Assembly: GCF_002234595.1 (NCBI RefSeq)
Contig: NZ_NMUL01000046.1
Location: 1 to 43,119 of the forward strand
Origin: Amycolatopsis vastitatis
GTDB taxonomy: Bacteria > Actinomycetota > Actinomycetes > Mycobacteriales > Pseudonocardiaceae
DNA: 43,119 bases
Reading direction: 5' to 3'
The notes beneath the pieces are model-generated. The model made no database searches and was not told the DNA's origin. It saw only the letters and a list, made by a program, of their open reading frames with translations. Shown here in pieces: positions 1-8,518 of the stretch (positions within the stretch are counted from its first letter, which is position 1; each line of letters begins with the position of its first letter). A program made the translations under genes and the position numbers.

Positions 1-48
1 CCCAATGTGGCGTTCGGTGCGTCCAACGCAACCAACGCCACATTGGGG
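1..48. repeat. AATGTGGCGTT hairpin repeat, left window edge
   Basis: The forward arm CCCAATGTGGCGTT (1-14) is answered by AACGCCACATTGGGG (34-48). The inner bases also pair (GGTGCG against CGCAACC) around a TCCAA loop, giving a near-complete stem of about 20 bp. It lies just past the lgt stop codon. The same element recurs at 18150-18227 and 42961-43037. Short open frames across it (for example one beginning MAFGASNATNATLG) are by-products of the repeat. Confidence 0.85.
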
Positions 49-65
49 CGCTCGAAACCGGCGCT

Positions 66-1148
66 TCAGCTCTCGTCGGTCTTCTTCGGCTCCTGGGCCG
101 GTGCCTCCGAGGAAGCCGGCTTGTCCGCGGCAGCCGGGGCATCGGCCGCAACCTTCGCCGGCTCGGGCTCGTCGGCGGCAACCTTCGCGGGCTCGGACTC
201 GCCGGCGACTGCGGAATCGGCCTCCGAAGCCTCGGCCTCCCCCGCGGCCACCGGGACCTCGTCCGGCCCCACGGCGTCCTTGCTCACCAGCGTCTCCGGT
301 GCCTCCCGCGGCCCCCGCCGTCCGGCGACCACGAAGTAGGCCACCGCCCCGAGGAACAGCAGGATCGACGTCCACACGTTCACCCGCAGCCCGAGGATGT
401 GGTTCGCGGTGTCGGTCCGCATCATCTCGATCCAGCCACGCCCCACGGTGTACCCGGCGACGTACAGCGCGAACACCCGCCCGTGCCCGAGCTTGAAGCG
501 CCGGTCCGCCCACACCACCAGTAGCGCGACCAGCAGGTTCCAGAGCAGCTCGTAGAGGAACGTCGGGTGGACCGGGCTCTCCGGCAGCGGGATGTGCCCC
601 GTCGCGACGCCGTTCAGCAGGTTGTCCGGGTCCTCCGGGTTGAAGCGCTGGTAGACCTCCAGGCCCCACGGCAGGTCCGTGTGCGCGCCGTACAGCTCCT
701 GGTTGAAGTAGTTGCCGATGCGGCCGATGGCCTGCGCGACGATGATGCCGGGGGCGACCGCGTCCGCCATCGCCGGCAGCGGGATGCCCTTGCGGCGGCA
801 GGCGATGAGCGCGCCCACCGCGCCGAGGGCGATCGCGCCCCAGATGCCGAGGCCGCCGTCCCAGATCGCGAACGCGTTCCACGGGTTGCGGCCCTCGGTG
901 AAGTACAGCTCGGGGTCGGTGATCACGTGGTACAACCGGCCGCCGACCAGGCCGAACGGCACGGCGAACACGGCGAGGTCGATCACCGTGCCCTTGGTGC
1001 CGCCGCGGGCGATCCAGCGCCGTTCGCCCCACCAGATCGCCACGATGATGCCGGCGATGATGCACAGGGCGTACGCGCGGATCGGGATCGGCCCCAGGTG
1101 CCAGACCCCACGGTCGGGGCTGGGGATCGTCGCGAGGTAGGCGCTCAT
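66..1148 (-). CDS. lgt: Prolipoprotein diacylglyceryl transferase
   Basis: Lgt transfers a diacylglyceryl group from phosphatidylglycerol to the lipobox cysteine of exported prolipoproteins in the cytoplasmic membrane. The protein of about 360 aa is multi-pass and carries the Lgt signature GRIGNYFNQELYG near residues 142-154, preceded by AIWDGGLGIWG. The last ~75 residues are an Ala/Glu/Pro/Lys-rich, low-complexity cytoplasmic tail, as is common in actinobacterial Lgt. ATG at 1146-1148 is chosen; a GTG one codon earlier is also possible. In mycobacteria lgt follows trpA directly. Here about 7 kb separates them, and the gene lies 18 nt downstream of an M20 amidohydrolase stop codon, so it may now be transcribed with that catabolic cluster. 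Confidence 0.96.
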   Translation of the reverse strand: MSAYLATIPSPDRGVWHLGPIPIRAYALCIIAGIIVAIWWGERRWIARGGTKGTVIDLAVFAVPFGLVGGRLYHVITDPELYFTEGRNPWNAFAIWDGGLGIWGAIALGAVGALIACRRKGIPLPAMADAVAPGIIVAQAIGRIGNYFNQELYGAHTDLPWGLEVYQRFNPEDPDNLLNGVATGHIPLPESPVHPTFLYELLWNLLVALLVVWADRRFKLGHGRVFALYVAGYTVGRGWIEMMRTDTANHILGLRVNVWTSILLFLGAVAYFVVAGRRGPREAPETLVSKDAVGPDEVPVAAGEAEASEADSAVAGESEPAKVAADEPEPAKVAADAPAAADKPASSEAPAQEPKKTDES

Positions 1149-1166
1149 CACGCGGCCACCGTAGCG

Positions 1167-2339
1167 CTAGCCCGCCGGTACCTCCAAGGCGGCCAGATAA
1201 CCCGCGACCAGCGCGTGCGCGACCTGGGTGACGGCCTCGTCGCGGGGGAGGAACCGTTCGTCGTGCAGGCTCGGCACACCCGCGGTGTCGCCGAGGCCGA
1301 CGAACATCATCAGCCCGCGGGTTCCGCCGCCGCAGTAGTGGGCGAAGTCGTCGGCGCCGAACGACCGGAACTTGTCGTCCACGGCGAAGCCCGCGTGACG
1401 CAGCCACTGCTGGGCACCCGAGGCCAGCGCCGGATCGTTGTCCAGTACCGGCTCGCAGGGGCTGATCTCGAGTTCGGCGGTGCAGCCGTGGGCCCGCGCG
1501 GTGCCGTGCACGATGTCGGCCAGCGTTTCCAGGGCCCGTTCGCGGTCCTTCGTGCGCATCAGGCGCAGGGAGCCGAACGCGCTCGCGCTGTTCGGGACGA
1601 CGTTGGCCGCGGCGCCGCCCTGGATGCGGCCGATGGAGCAGACCGCGCCGAACACCGGGTCGATCCGCCGCGACGCGAGCTGCTGCAGGCTCACGACCAG
1701 CTGCGACAGCGCCAGGATCGGGTCGCGCAGCAGGTGCGGGTAGCCGGCGTGACCGCCCTGGCCGTGCATGGTCACCTCGAACTCGTCGGTGGAGGCGTTC
1801 ACCGGGCCGGGCACCGCGGACACCATGCCGTGCGTGATCCGCGGCTGGACGTGCGCGCCGATCACGGTGTCCACCCCGCAGTCGGCCAGCACCCCGGACT
1901 CGACGACGTCGAGCGCGCCGGGCGGGGACGTCTCCTCGCGCGGCTGCAGCAGCGCGAGGATCGGCCGCGGCACGCCGATGCGCTGCGCGGCCCGGCCCAC
2001 GGCGACCAGCGCGGCGAGGTGGACGTCGTGGCCGCACGCGTGCATCAGGTCGTTCCCGGACGCCCACGGCACGCCGGTGCCCTCCAGCACCGGGAGGGCG
2101 TCGAGCTCGGCCCGCAGCGCCACGGCCGGGCCGTCGGACGTGCCGGGCAGCCGGATCGCGCGGCCGGTCTTGGCGACGCGGACACCGTCACCCGCGCCGA
2201 GCGCGGCGACCACCTGGCGGGCGGTGTCCTCCTCGTCGCCGGAACCGCGGGGGTCGGCGTGCACCGTGTGCCGGAGCTCGACGGCGGCGGGCAGTTCGTC
2301 GGCGATCGCCCGCGTCCACCGGGTCCACAGTTCACTCAC
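1167..2339 (-). CDS. M20-family amidohydrolase (N-acyl amino acid / amide hydrolase)
   Basis: A 390-aa metal-dependent amidohydrolase of peptidase family M20 (IAA-amino-acid hydrolase/hippuricase type). Visible family motifs are HACGHDVHLAA (metal ligands), PREETSPPGA (general base region), IGAHVQPRI and, near the C-terminus, FGADDFAHYCGG. Such enzymes cleave N-acyl or amide bonds of small amino-acid conjugates; the substrate cannot be read from the sequence. The GTG start at 2337-2339 overlaps the stop codon of the upstream amidohydrolase in a GTGA, so the two are probably translationally coupled. A longer open frame exists upstream but would overlap the neighbour by 55 nt. With the permease and the divergent glutamine-synthetase homologue it forms a likely uptake-and-breakdown unit. 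Confidence 0.88.
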   Translation of the reverse strand: MSELWTRWTRAIADELPAAVELRHTVHADPRGSGDEEDTARQVVAALGAGDGVRVAKTGRAIRLPGTSDGPAVALRAELDALPVLEGTGVPWASGNDLMHACGHDVHLAALVAVGRAAQRIGVPRPILALLQPREETSPPGALDVVESGVLADCGVDTVIGAHVQPRITHGMVSAVPGPVNASTDEFEVTMHGQGGHAGYPHLLRDPILALSQLVVSLQQLASRRIDPVFGAVCSIGRIQGGAAANVVPNSASAFGSLRLMRTKDRERALETLADIVHGTARAHGCTAELEISPCEPVLDNDPALASGAQQWLRHAGFAVDDKFRSFGADDFAHYCGGGTRGLMMFVGLGDTAGVPSLHDERFLPRDEAVTQVAHALVAGYLAALEVPAG

Positions 2340-3460
2340 ACGTGCTCCAAGCGGTAGATCCTCGTCGCGTTCTCGTGCCCCACCAAAGCACACAGCCGGA
2401 CGGCGTCCTTTTCGGACATCGCGTCGGCGTCGAGCGCGGTACGCAGGAAGTCCGACAAACCCTGCCGGAACAGGGCCGTGCCCAGGTGGTACAGCTCGGC
2501 CAGGCCGAAGGCGTCGGTCGAGAAGAGCACCTTCCCGAACGGCGCGATCTCCAGGAGCTCGGCCAGCACGGCCGGCGCCCGGAACCCCGCGTTGTGCGTG
2601 ATGAGCCCGGCGTCGACGAACACGTGCTCGAAGACCTGCGCCAGATACGCGGCATTTCGGTGGAAGGGGTAGTTGTGCAACAGCAGGATCGGCACGCCGC
2701 GGTCGCGGGTCGCCCGCAGCAGCCCGGTGAGCAGCAGCGGGTCACAGCGGTGCAAATCCACGTCGGAGTCGCCGTAGCCGACGTGGAACTGCACCGGCAG
2801 GCCGAGGTCGAGGCCGGTGAACACGAGGTGCCGGTGCAGCACCTCGTCGGCCAGGCGACCGCCGCCCCCGGCGAGCCACCGCCCGGCCGCGGCCTCGACT
2901 TCGGACGGCGACGGCCGCTCCCCCGCCAGTCCGAGGCCGACACGGTAGGCCGCGATCGACTTGAGCCCGACCGCCTTTTCCGCCTGTTTCCCCAGCTCGT
3001 CGGCGAAAGCGGCGGCGAACCCGGCCGCGGTCGTCCCCTGGATCACCGCCTCGGCAACCTGTTCCAGCCGGACGACGTCGTGCGCTCGCGTCCCCGCCAG
3101 CCCGGCGAACTCGGCCGTCGTGGTCAGCGAGTCCGGCAGGAACCCGCCGTCCAGGAGGAAATCGGTCGTCCCGGTGGCCCGCAGGAACCGCCGGGCCACC
3201 TCGTCCGCGCCGAGGGCGGCACGGCGTTCGAGGTAGACCTCGGCCGGGGCGTGCTTCGGCAGGTCGAGCACGGGCGCGCAGCGTTCGCGCACGGCCAGCC
3301 CGACGAGCGAGTCGAACAGGCTCGTACCCAGCGGCGACGGCGCGTCGGCTTCGGTCAGCATCGCCTCGAAGCCCGCGCGGGTGACGTCCCCGGTGACGAC
3401 GCCGTGGCAGTGGTGGTCCACCAGCGGCAGGTCCGAGACGAACGGGAGCAGTCCGGTCAT
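2336..3460 (-). CDS. Amidohydrolase 2 family protein (FluG N-domain-like)
   Basis: A 374-aa metal-dependent hydrolase of the amidohydrolase superfamily. The N-terminal strand ends in LVDHHCHGVV, the expected HxH metal site; further metal-site candidates are HVGYGDSD and LLHNYPFHRNA, and the C-terminal part has FSTDAFG with the usual late aspartate. Related domains are fused to, or sit beside, glutamine-synthetase-like enzymes (FluG of fungi, and similar actinobacterial clusters). That matches the GS homologue close by here. The ATG start shares an ATGA with the permease stop codon, and the gene ends in a GTGA shared with the M20 gene. The gene is tightly coupled on both sides. The substrate is unknown; a gamma-glutamyl amide or amine derivative is an inference from context. 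Confidence 0.8.
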   Translation of the reverse strand: MTGLLPFVSDLPLVDHHCHGVVTGDVTRAGFEAMLTEADAPSPLGTSLFDSLVGLAVRERCAPVLDLPKHAPAEVYLERRAALGADEVARRFLRATGTTDFLLDGGFLPDSLTTTAEFAGLAGTRAHDVVRLEQVAEAVIQGTTAAGFAAAFADELGKQAEKAVGLKSIAAYRVGLGLAGERPSPSEVEAAAGRWLAGGGGRLADEVLHRHLVFTGLDLGLPVQFHVGYGDSDVDLHRCDPLLLTGLLRATRDRGVPILLLHNYPFHRNAAYLAQVFEHVFVDAGLITHNAGFRAPAVLAELLEIAPFGKVLFSTDAFGLAELYHLGTALFRQGLSDFLRTALDADAMSEKDAVRLCALVGHENATRIYRLEHV

Positions 3461-4890
3461 GCGCCTCCGTCCGCACTCGTCAGCCTCTCCCCCACCCTAC
3501 GAGCGTAAGCGGGCGCGGCAAGCACCAAGATCACCGCGAGCAGCAGAACGGCCCCGACCACCACGGGGAACCACCGCGCCGGGCCCTCGGTGGGATACGG
3601 CACGACGTTGACGTACACGGTGTACCCGAGCACGGCGAGCGCGCCGACCGGGAACACGAGGTGCCACCGCGGGACGCGCTTCCGGCGCTTCACGAACAGC
3701 AGCAGGATCGCGCCGATCGTCGTGAGCAGGTAGATGACCAGCAGCACGAGCGTCCCGATCGAGCCGGACCAGGCGAAGGTGTCCGACGCGGTCGCGCCGA
3801 AGAACACCGCGCACACCACGATGATCAGCGCCGCCGCGGCGGTCACGGCCGTCACCGCGGTCACCGGCGTGCCGCGCGAAGACGTCCGGCCGATGCCGCG
3901 GCCGCCGACCGCGTCACGGCCCAGGGCGAACAGCAGCCGCGAGCCGCCGACGACGCAGGCGAGGCAGCAGCCGAACGCGCTGATCGCGGCGCCGGCGCTG
4001 ATGACGTCGCCGACCCACGCGCCGGCGTACCGGCTGCCGAGGTCGCCGAGCAGCGACGGCGAGTCGTGGAACGCGGTCGCGTCGGTGCCGAAGGCCATCA
4101 TCTCGACCGCGGTGACCACGACGAAGTAGCCGCCGCCGAAGATCGCCGTGCCGAGGATCGCGCGCGGGATGTTGCGCTTCGGGTCGTGGGTTTCCTCGCC
4201 GAGCGTCGCGGCGGCTTCGAACCCGGCGAAGGACAGGAACCCGAAGACGGCGCCGAGGAACACGCCGGACAGCCCGGTTTCCGGGACGAAGACGTCCATC
4301 GTGAACCGCGCGCCGCCGGGTGCGCCACCGGCGAGCAGGCGCACCAGGATCACCACGGTGACCAGCAGGATCACCGCGATGGTCGCGCCTTCGACGGCCA
4401 GCAGCGTGCTCGTCCCGCGGCGCGCGGGCACCACGGACAGCAGCCAGGCGCCGGCCAGCGCGACGGCGGTGAGCACGAACGGGCCCCACGACGGCGGGTC
4501 CGGCCAGAGTCCGACCTGCGCGAGGAAAGCGGTGCCGAGCGTGCCCGCGGCCGAGCTCGTGACGACCGCGTAGAACGTGTATGTGCCGAGGAGACCGATG
4601 CCGGAGACGACACCCGCGCGCGGGCCGAGCGTCGCGCCGACGAAGGCGTACACCGAGCCGGCGTGCTGGTAGTACTGGCAGAGCTTGACGAAGCCGTACG
4701 CGACGAGCAGCACCCCGACCGCCGAAAGCAGGAAGGCGAGCGGGACGGCGCGGCCGGCGGCGGCCGCGGTCTGCTGGGGGTTGATGTTGGCGGCCATGCT
4801 CGGGGCCATCAACGCGACGGACAGGCCGACGGCCTGCCATACGGAGAGGGAGCGGCGCAGACCTGGACGGGTTTCGACGGTGTCTGACAC
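3457..4890 (-). CDS. APC-superfamily amino acid/amine permease
   Basis: A roughly 477-aa integral membrane protein with about 12 hydrophobic segments and the APC-family opening WQAVGLSVALMAPSMAANIN near the N-terminus. The segment GFLSFAGFEAAATLGEET matches the conserved TM6 region of the family. It probably imports an amino acid, amine or related compound by cation symport or exchange. GTG at 4888-4890 is chosen because AAAGAGG lies about 8 nt upstream; a GTG three codons earlier would sit directly on that ribosome binding site. It is the first gene of a minus-strand unit with the amidohydrolases, and diverges from the GS-like gene across about 53 bp. Confidence 0.9.
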   Translation of the reverse strand: MSDTVETRPGLRRSLSVWQAVGLSVALMAPSMAANINPQQTAAAAGRAVPLAFLLSAVGVLLVAYGFVKLCQYYQHAGSVYAFVGATLGPRAGVVSGIGLLGTYTFYAVVTSSAAGTLGTAFLAQVGLWPDPPSWGPFVLTAVALAGAWLLSVVPARRGTSTLLAVEGATIAVILLVTVVILVRLLAGGAPGGARFTMDVFVPETGLSGVFLGAVFGFLSFAGFEAAATLGEETHDPKRNIPRAILGTAIFGGGYFVVVTAVEMMAFGTDATAFHDSPSLLGDLGSRYAGAWVGDVISAGAAISAFGCCLACVVGGSRLLFALGRDAVGGRGIGRTSSRGTPVTAVTAVTAAAALIIVVCAVFFGATASDTFAWSGSIGTLVLLVIYLLTTIGAILLLFVKRRKRVPRWHLVFPVGALAVLGYTVYVNVVPYPTEGPARWFPVVVGAVLLLAVILVLAAPAYARRVGERLTSADGGA

Positions 4891-4943
4891 GATCTTCACC
4901 TCTTTCTCAGGCGAGAAGACCAGTGAACAGTGATGGGGGCAGG

Positions 4944-6302
4944 ATGAGCCAGCTCGATCGGGCGGAGCTCGCGCAACAAGGTGCCATCAGGGCCGACGGC
5001 CTGCGCGCCGCCGGCGTCGAGCTCGTCGCGTTGACCTTCGTGGACAACAGCGGCATCGCGCGGGTGAAGGCCGTGCCGGTGGACCGGCTGTGGTCGGCGG
5101 CGGGGTGGGGTGTCGGCGCGTCGAACTCGTTCGACTTCTTCCTGGCCACCGACGACATCGTCGGCGGTACGCATTCCCGCGGCCCGGTCGGCGACCTGCG
5201 GCTGCACCCGGACCTCGACGCGCTCGTGCCGCTGGCCGCGCAGCCGGGCTGGGCGTGGGCGCCGGCGTGGCGGTACGACCAGGAGGGCCTGCCGCACCCG
5301 CAGGACGCGCGGGCGCTGGCGGCGGCCGCGACGGCCCGGCTCGCGGCGCGGGGCTACAACGTCCGGACGGCGTTCGAGATCGAGTGGGTGATCACGGCGG
5401 CCGACGCGCCCGACGACCCGCGTTCGGCGACGGCGGGACCGGCCTACGGCTACGCACGCCTTTCCTCGCAGGCGGCCTACCTGCGCGCCCTGGTCTCGGC
5501 GCTGTCCGCGCAGGGCGTCGCGGTGGAGCAGATCCACCCCGAATACGCGTCGGGGCAGTTCGAGCTGTCCGTGGCGGCCGGCGATCCCGTGCGGGCGGCC
5601 GACGTCGCGGTGCTGACGCGCGAGACGATCCGCACGGTCAGTCAGCGGCACGGGCTGCGCGCGTCGTTCACGCCGAAGTTCGCGCCGGACGGCGTCGGCA
5701 ACGGCGGTCACGTCCACCTGAGCCTCTGGGACGGGGACCGCAACCTGTGCGCGGGCGGCGACCGGCGGTTCGGGCTCACGGAGACGGCCGAAGCGTTCGG
5801 TGCCGGGATCTTCTCGCGGCTGCCGGCCCTGCTGGCGATCGGCGCGCCTTCGGTGGTCAGCTACCTGCGGCTCGAACCGCACCACTGGGCCGGGGTGTTC
5901 CACGCGTGGGGCCTGGAAAACCGCGAGGCCCCGCTGCGGCTGGTGCAGGGCCCGGCCGGGCAGCGCGACCGGGCGGCGAACTTCGAGGTCAAGTGCTTCG
6001 ACCTGACGGCGAACCCGTACCTGGTGGTGGCGGCGCTGCTGTTCGCGGGCCTGGCCGGCCTGGATTCCGGGGCGAGCCTGCCGGAACCGGTGGACGTCGA
6101 CCCGGGCACGCTCCCCTCGGCGGAGCGGCTGCCGACGACACTGGCCGAAGCGGTGACGGCGTTCGAAGCGGACTCCGCGTTGACCTCGGCGTTCGGGCCG
6201 GAGCTGGCGACGACGGTGATGGACGTGCGCCGCGGGGAGATCGACCGGCTCGGCGCACTGGCGCCCGAGGAGCTGTGCGCCGTGATGCGGTATCTCCATT
6301 GA
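4944..6302 (+). CDS. Glutamine synthetase-like enzyme (probable gamma-glutamylamide synthetase)
   Basis: A 452-aa member of the glutamine synthetase family (ATP-dependent glutamate-amine ligation). Visible sites are FEIEW at 144-148, HPEYASGQFE at 198-207 (metal/glutamate ligands), NGGHVHLSLW at 253-262 (ammonium/glutamate pocket histidine) and ENREAPLRL at 325-333. The usual Glu-x-Arg late motif reads NFEVKCFD, with Lys where glutamate-ammonia ligases have Arg. The classical C-terminal adenylylation tyrosine loop is not apparent. Divergence from an amino acid/amine permease and two amidohydrolases suggests a PuuA/IpuC/FluG-type role, glutamylating an imported amine rather than assimilating ammonia. 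The ATG at 4944 follows GGGGG; an in-frame GTG at 4923 is less likely. Confidence 0.85.
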   Translation: MSQLDRAELAQQGAIRADGLRAAGVELVALTFVDNSGIARVKAVPVDRLWSAAGWGVGASNSFDFFLATDDIVGGTHSRGPVGDLRLHPDLDALVPLAAQPGWAWAPAWRYDQEGLPHPQDARALAAAATARLAARGYNVRTAFEIEWVITAADAPDDPRSATAGPAYGYARLSSQAAYLRALVSALSAQGVAVEQIHPEYASGQFELSVAAGDPVRAADVAVLTRETIRTVSQRHGLRASFTPKFAPDGVGNGGHVHLSLWDGDRNLCAGGDRRFGLTETAEAFGAGIFSRLPALLAIGAPSVVSYLRLEPHHWAGVFHAWGLENREAPLRLVQGPAGQRDRAANFEVKCFDLTANPYLVVAALLFAGLAGLDSGASLPEPVDVDPGTLPSAERLPTTLAEAVTAFEADSALTSAFGPELATTVMDVRRGEIDRLGALAPEELCAVMRYLH

Positions 6303-6429
6303 TCTTTTGTGCGGCACCATTCGCCGCGAATGCCGCTTTTCTGCCCAGAAATGGTTCTGTGATCCGGCCGTTATCCGTGCTAGCGTCCCGCAGCGGGTGA
6401 GGTGAGGAGGCCGAAAGAAGGCACAGTCC

Positions 6430-7719
6430 ATGCCAGAAGCTCGTCCCCGCCACCGGCAACGGCCTTGGAAGCTCAAGGTGACCGTCGCGGTGGCCGCGGC
6501 GTCGCTGGCTGCGGTCGGAATCGCGGTGGCCGCACCGCGCACCCCGGCACCGCCGCCCGCGACCCCCAATTCCTCCTGCACCCTGAAGGTGCCCGAAGAT
6601 CCGCTTTCGGCGCGTGGCCTGGCCACGCCGTACCAGCTCGCCGCGACCGATCAGCGCCAGGGCGCGTGTCACGAGGCGGTCGACGCCCAGGGCGCCTTCG
6701 CCGAGGCGACGATCCTCGACCCCGCCACCGGGAAGCTGTCGGTGTACCACCCGCTCGTCGTCGACGCGGGCCGCGCGCCCGCCGCGCCGCCGGTCGTCCC
6801 GGCCCTGCCCCGGAACGCCGTCGTCGGCCTGTGGTTCGGCTTCAACGGCGACACGCTGACCCTCGGCGGCAGCCCGGCCGCGCTGAAGGCGGGCCGGTGC
6901 GTGAACGGGCTGGGCCGCTCGCTGTTCGGCCAGGTCGCCTTCTGCGGCGCGCAGGCGTTCTTCGACGCGGCGAACACCGCCGTGCGGGCCGGCAAGCTGC
7001 GGATCCCCCCGCTGGGCCGGGCGAAGGACGGCCGGCCGTGCCCGTCGGTGCGTGACTTCTCGCTGGTGGACCAGGACCAGAGCGACAACGTGACGACGAC
7101 CTACCTCGCGACGCGCGACGGCCGGACGGCCCAGGCCACGGCGGCGAACGCCCGCGTCCTCGGCAAGCCGGCCACCCTCGCCAACGGCAGCGACAACCGG
7201 CTGCTCGACGCCTTCGTGGACCCGGCGCTGGGCTGCACGCCGTTCACGGTCCCGGATCTCACCGACCGCGGCCGCCCCACGACGTCGCTCGCCCTCAACG
7301 AGCTGCAGGCCGCGGCCGGGCAGCGGAACCCGGTGGCGCTGGTGCCGCCGGGCGACCCGATGACGCTGGTCGGCGGCAAACCCAGCACGGCCAAGACGAA
7401 CCTTTACCGCGCGGGGGTCGACCAGCCCCCGCTGGACCGGCGGACGGCGAGCACCCGGGCGTACTGCCGCACCCTGCGCTCGGCGGGGCTCGACCGGCTC
7501 ACGGCCGACCGCCGCCTGCTGCGGCCGGCGCCGTCCCCCGACGACGGCGTCAGCCTGCTGAAGTTCCTGACCGACCGGCTCCAGGGATCGTTGCAGCAGC
7601 TGGGCTGCACCCGCCCGGCCGCGTCGGCCCACCCCGGCGCGGCGGCCGAGCCGGACCCGGCCGACCAGGCCGCGGCGACCGACGCCGTCCGGACGCTGGG
7701 CACGCTCGAGAACGGATGA
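6430..7719 (+). CDS. Secreted or membrane-anchored protein of unknown function
   Basis: A 429-aa protein with a basic N-terminus (PRHRQRPWKLK), one hydrophobic stretch at about residues 17-36 and a Pro/Ala-rich linker (APRTPAPPPATP). This indicates an exported or signal-anchored protein. The remainder is soluble and contains several spaced cysteines (SSCTL, GACHEA, RCVNG, AFCGAQ, RPCPS, LGCTP, AYCRT, LGCTR) that could form disulfides outside the cell. I recognise no enzymatic motif. GAAGG lies 8 nt before the ATG, and TGTGAT-17 nt-TAGCGT (6358-6386) is a plausible promoter. The gene stands alone between the GS cluster and a convergent amidase gene, with which it shares a hairpin terminator. 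Confidence 0.75.
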   Translation: MPEARPRHRQRPWKLKVTVAVAAASLAAVGIAVAAPRTPAPPPATPNSSCTLKVPEDPLSARGLATPYQLAATDQRQGACHEAVDAQGAFAEATILDPATGKLSVYHPLVVDAGRAPAAPPVVPALPRNAVVGLWFGFNGDTLTLGGSPAALKAGRCVNGLGRSLFGQVAFCGAQAFFDAANTAVRAGKLRIPPLGRAKDGRPCPSVRDFSLVDQDQSDNVTTTYLATRDGRTAQATAANARVLGKPATLANGSDNRLLDAFVDPALGCTPFTVPDLTDRGRPTTSLALNELQAAAGQRNPVALVPPGDPMTLVGGKPSTAKTNLYRAGVDQPPLDRRTASTRAYCRTLRSAGLDRLTADRRLLRPAPSPDDGVSLLKFLTDRLQGSLQQLGCTRPAASAHPGAAAEPDPADQAAATDAVRTLGTLENG

Positions 7720-7721
7720 AG

Positions 7722-7759
7722 CCGCCGGCCGCGCCGGGACGTCTCGGCGCGGCCGGCGG
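7722..7759. terminator. Bidirectional hairpin terminator
   Basis: CCGCCGGCCGCGCC (7722-7735) and GGCGCGGCCGGCGG (7746-7759) form a perfect 14-bp stem around a 10-nt loop. It lies between two convergent genes, two bases after the stop of the upstream one and four before the stop codon of the amidase. No T-run is present on the plus side, as is common in actinobacteria. Confidence 0.75.
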
Positions 7760-7763
7760 AGCT

Positions 7764-8426
7764 TTACCCGGCCATCGCCCTGGCGACCTCGGTGCGCAGC
7801 TGCGGAAGCTTCGCGTAGAGGCGGTCACCGGGGCATTCGGTGTTGTAGTAGTCGCGGTGGCCCTTGATCTCCGAGACGGGGATGCCGTACTGCCGGCAGA
7901 TGTAGGCACACATGAGGACGAGCGAGGCCCATTGCGCCTGAGGCGGCTCGACGCTGGTGTAGAGGCCTTCGTTCTCGATGCCGATGGCGTTGGTGTTCTG
8001 GCCGGGGCAGTGCGCGCCCTGGATCATGGTGGTGCGGCCGCGCACGGTGCTCAGGCTGCCGTGCCGGCCTTCCATGCGGTAGCCGCCGCGGCTGACGGTG
8101 AAGTGCTGGCCGGTGTCGGACCAGCCGTTGTTGTCGATGTGGTCGTGCTGGGTGTCGCGGGCGATCTGGAAGGCCTGGGCCAGCGAGTAGTCGGTGGTGT
8201 TGACGCTGGCGATGTGGTGGATGAGGACCCGGTTGGCGGGGTGGTCGAGCGTGGTGAGCGCATCGGCGGGCGGCCGCGCACCCCACTCGTCACAGCTGTA
8301 GATCCGCGGCTCGGTGGCGGCTTGCGCGGCACCGGGAAGCAGCAGCCCGGCAGCGCCCGCGACGGCGAGACCGGCGGCGCCGCGGAGGAAGGTCCGGCGC
8401 TGGAGACGTCCAAGGTCGAAGTCCAT
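7764..8426 (-). CDS. Tat-exported N-acetylmuramoyl-L-alanine amidase / PGRP-family protein
   Basis: A 220-aa exported peptidoglycan amidase of the Amidase_2/PGRP fold, expected to cleave the bond between N-acetylmuramic acid and the stem-peptide L-alanine outside the membrane. The N-terminus has a twin-arginine signal (RRTFLRG at 10-16), a hydrophobic Ala/Gly-rich segment and an AQA cleavage-type site near residue 36. The domain motifs follow: CDEWGARPP, VLIHHIAS (zinc histidine), GQHFTVSRGGYRMEGR, GAHCPGQNTNAIGIENEG (second histidine) and GHRDYYNTECPGDRLY (third ligand region with His and Cys). It lies 92 bp downstream of trpA on the same strand but probably has its own promoter. Confidence 0.9.
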   Translation of the reverse strand: MDFDLGRLQRRTFLRGAAGLAVAGAAGLLLPGAAQAATEPRIYSCDEWGARPPADALTTLDHPANRVLIHHIASVNTTDYSLAQAFQIARDTQHDHIDNNGWSDTGQHFTVSRGGYRMEGRHGSLSTVRGRTTMIQGAHCPGQNTNAIGIENEGLYTSVEPPQAQWASLVLMCAYICRQYGIPVSEIKGHRDYYNTECPGDRLYAKLPQLRTEVARAMAG

Positions 8427-8518
8427 GATCCGGACTGTGCCGGTGACGTGTACAGGTTTCGTACAAACGCTCTCAGAGCTGGAGCGACCAGGTGGGCCGT
8501 CCGGCGTTCAAGTACGCC

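Noticed and set aside
5..496. Frames starting in the first 10 bases (MWRSVRP, MAFGASNATN)
   Set aside because: They start in the AATGTGGCGTT repeat and run antisense to lgt; no family or ribosome binding site.
567..2357. 596-codon plus-strand frame opposite lgt and the M20 gene
   Set aside because: It is Arg/Val/His-rich run-on opposite two clear genes with full catalytic motifs, a usual effect of very high GC content.
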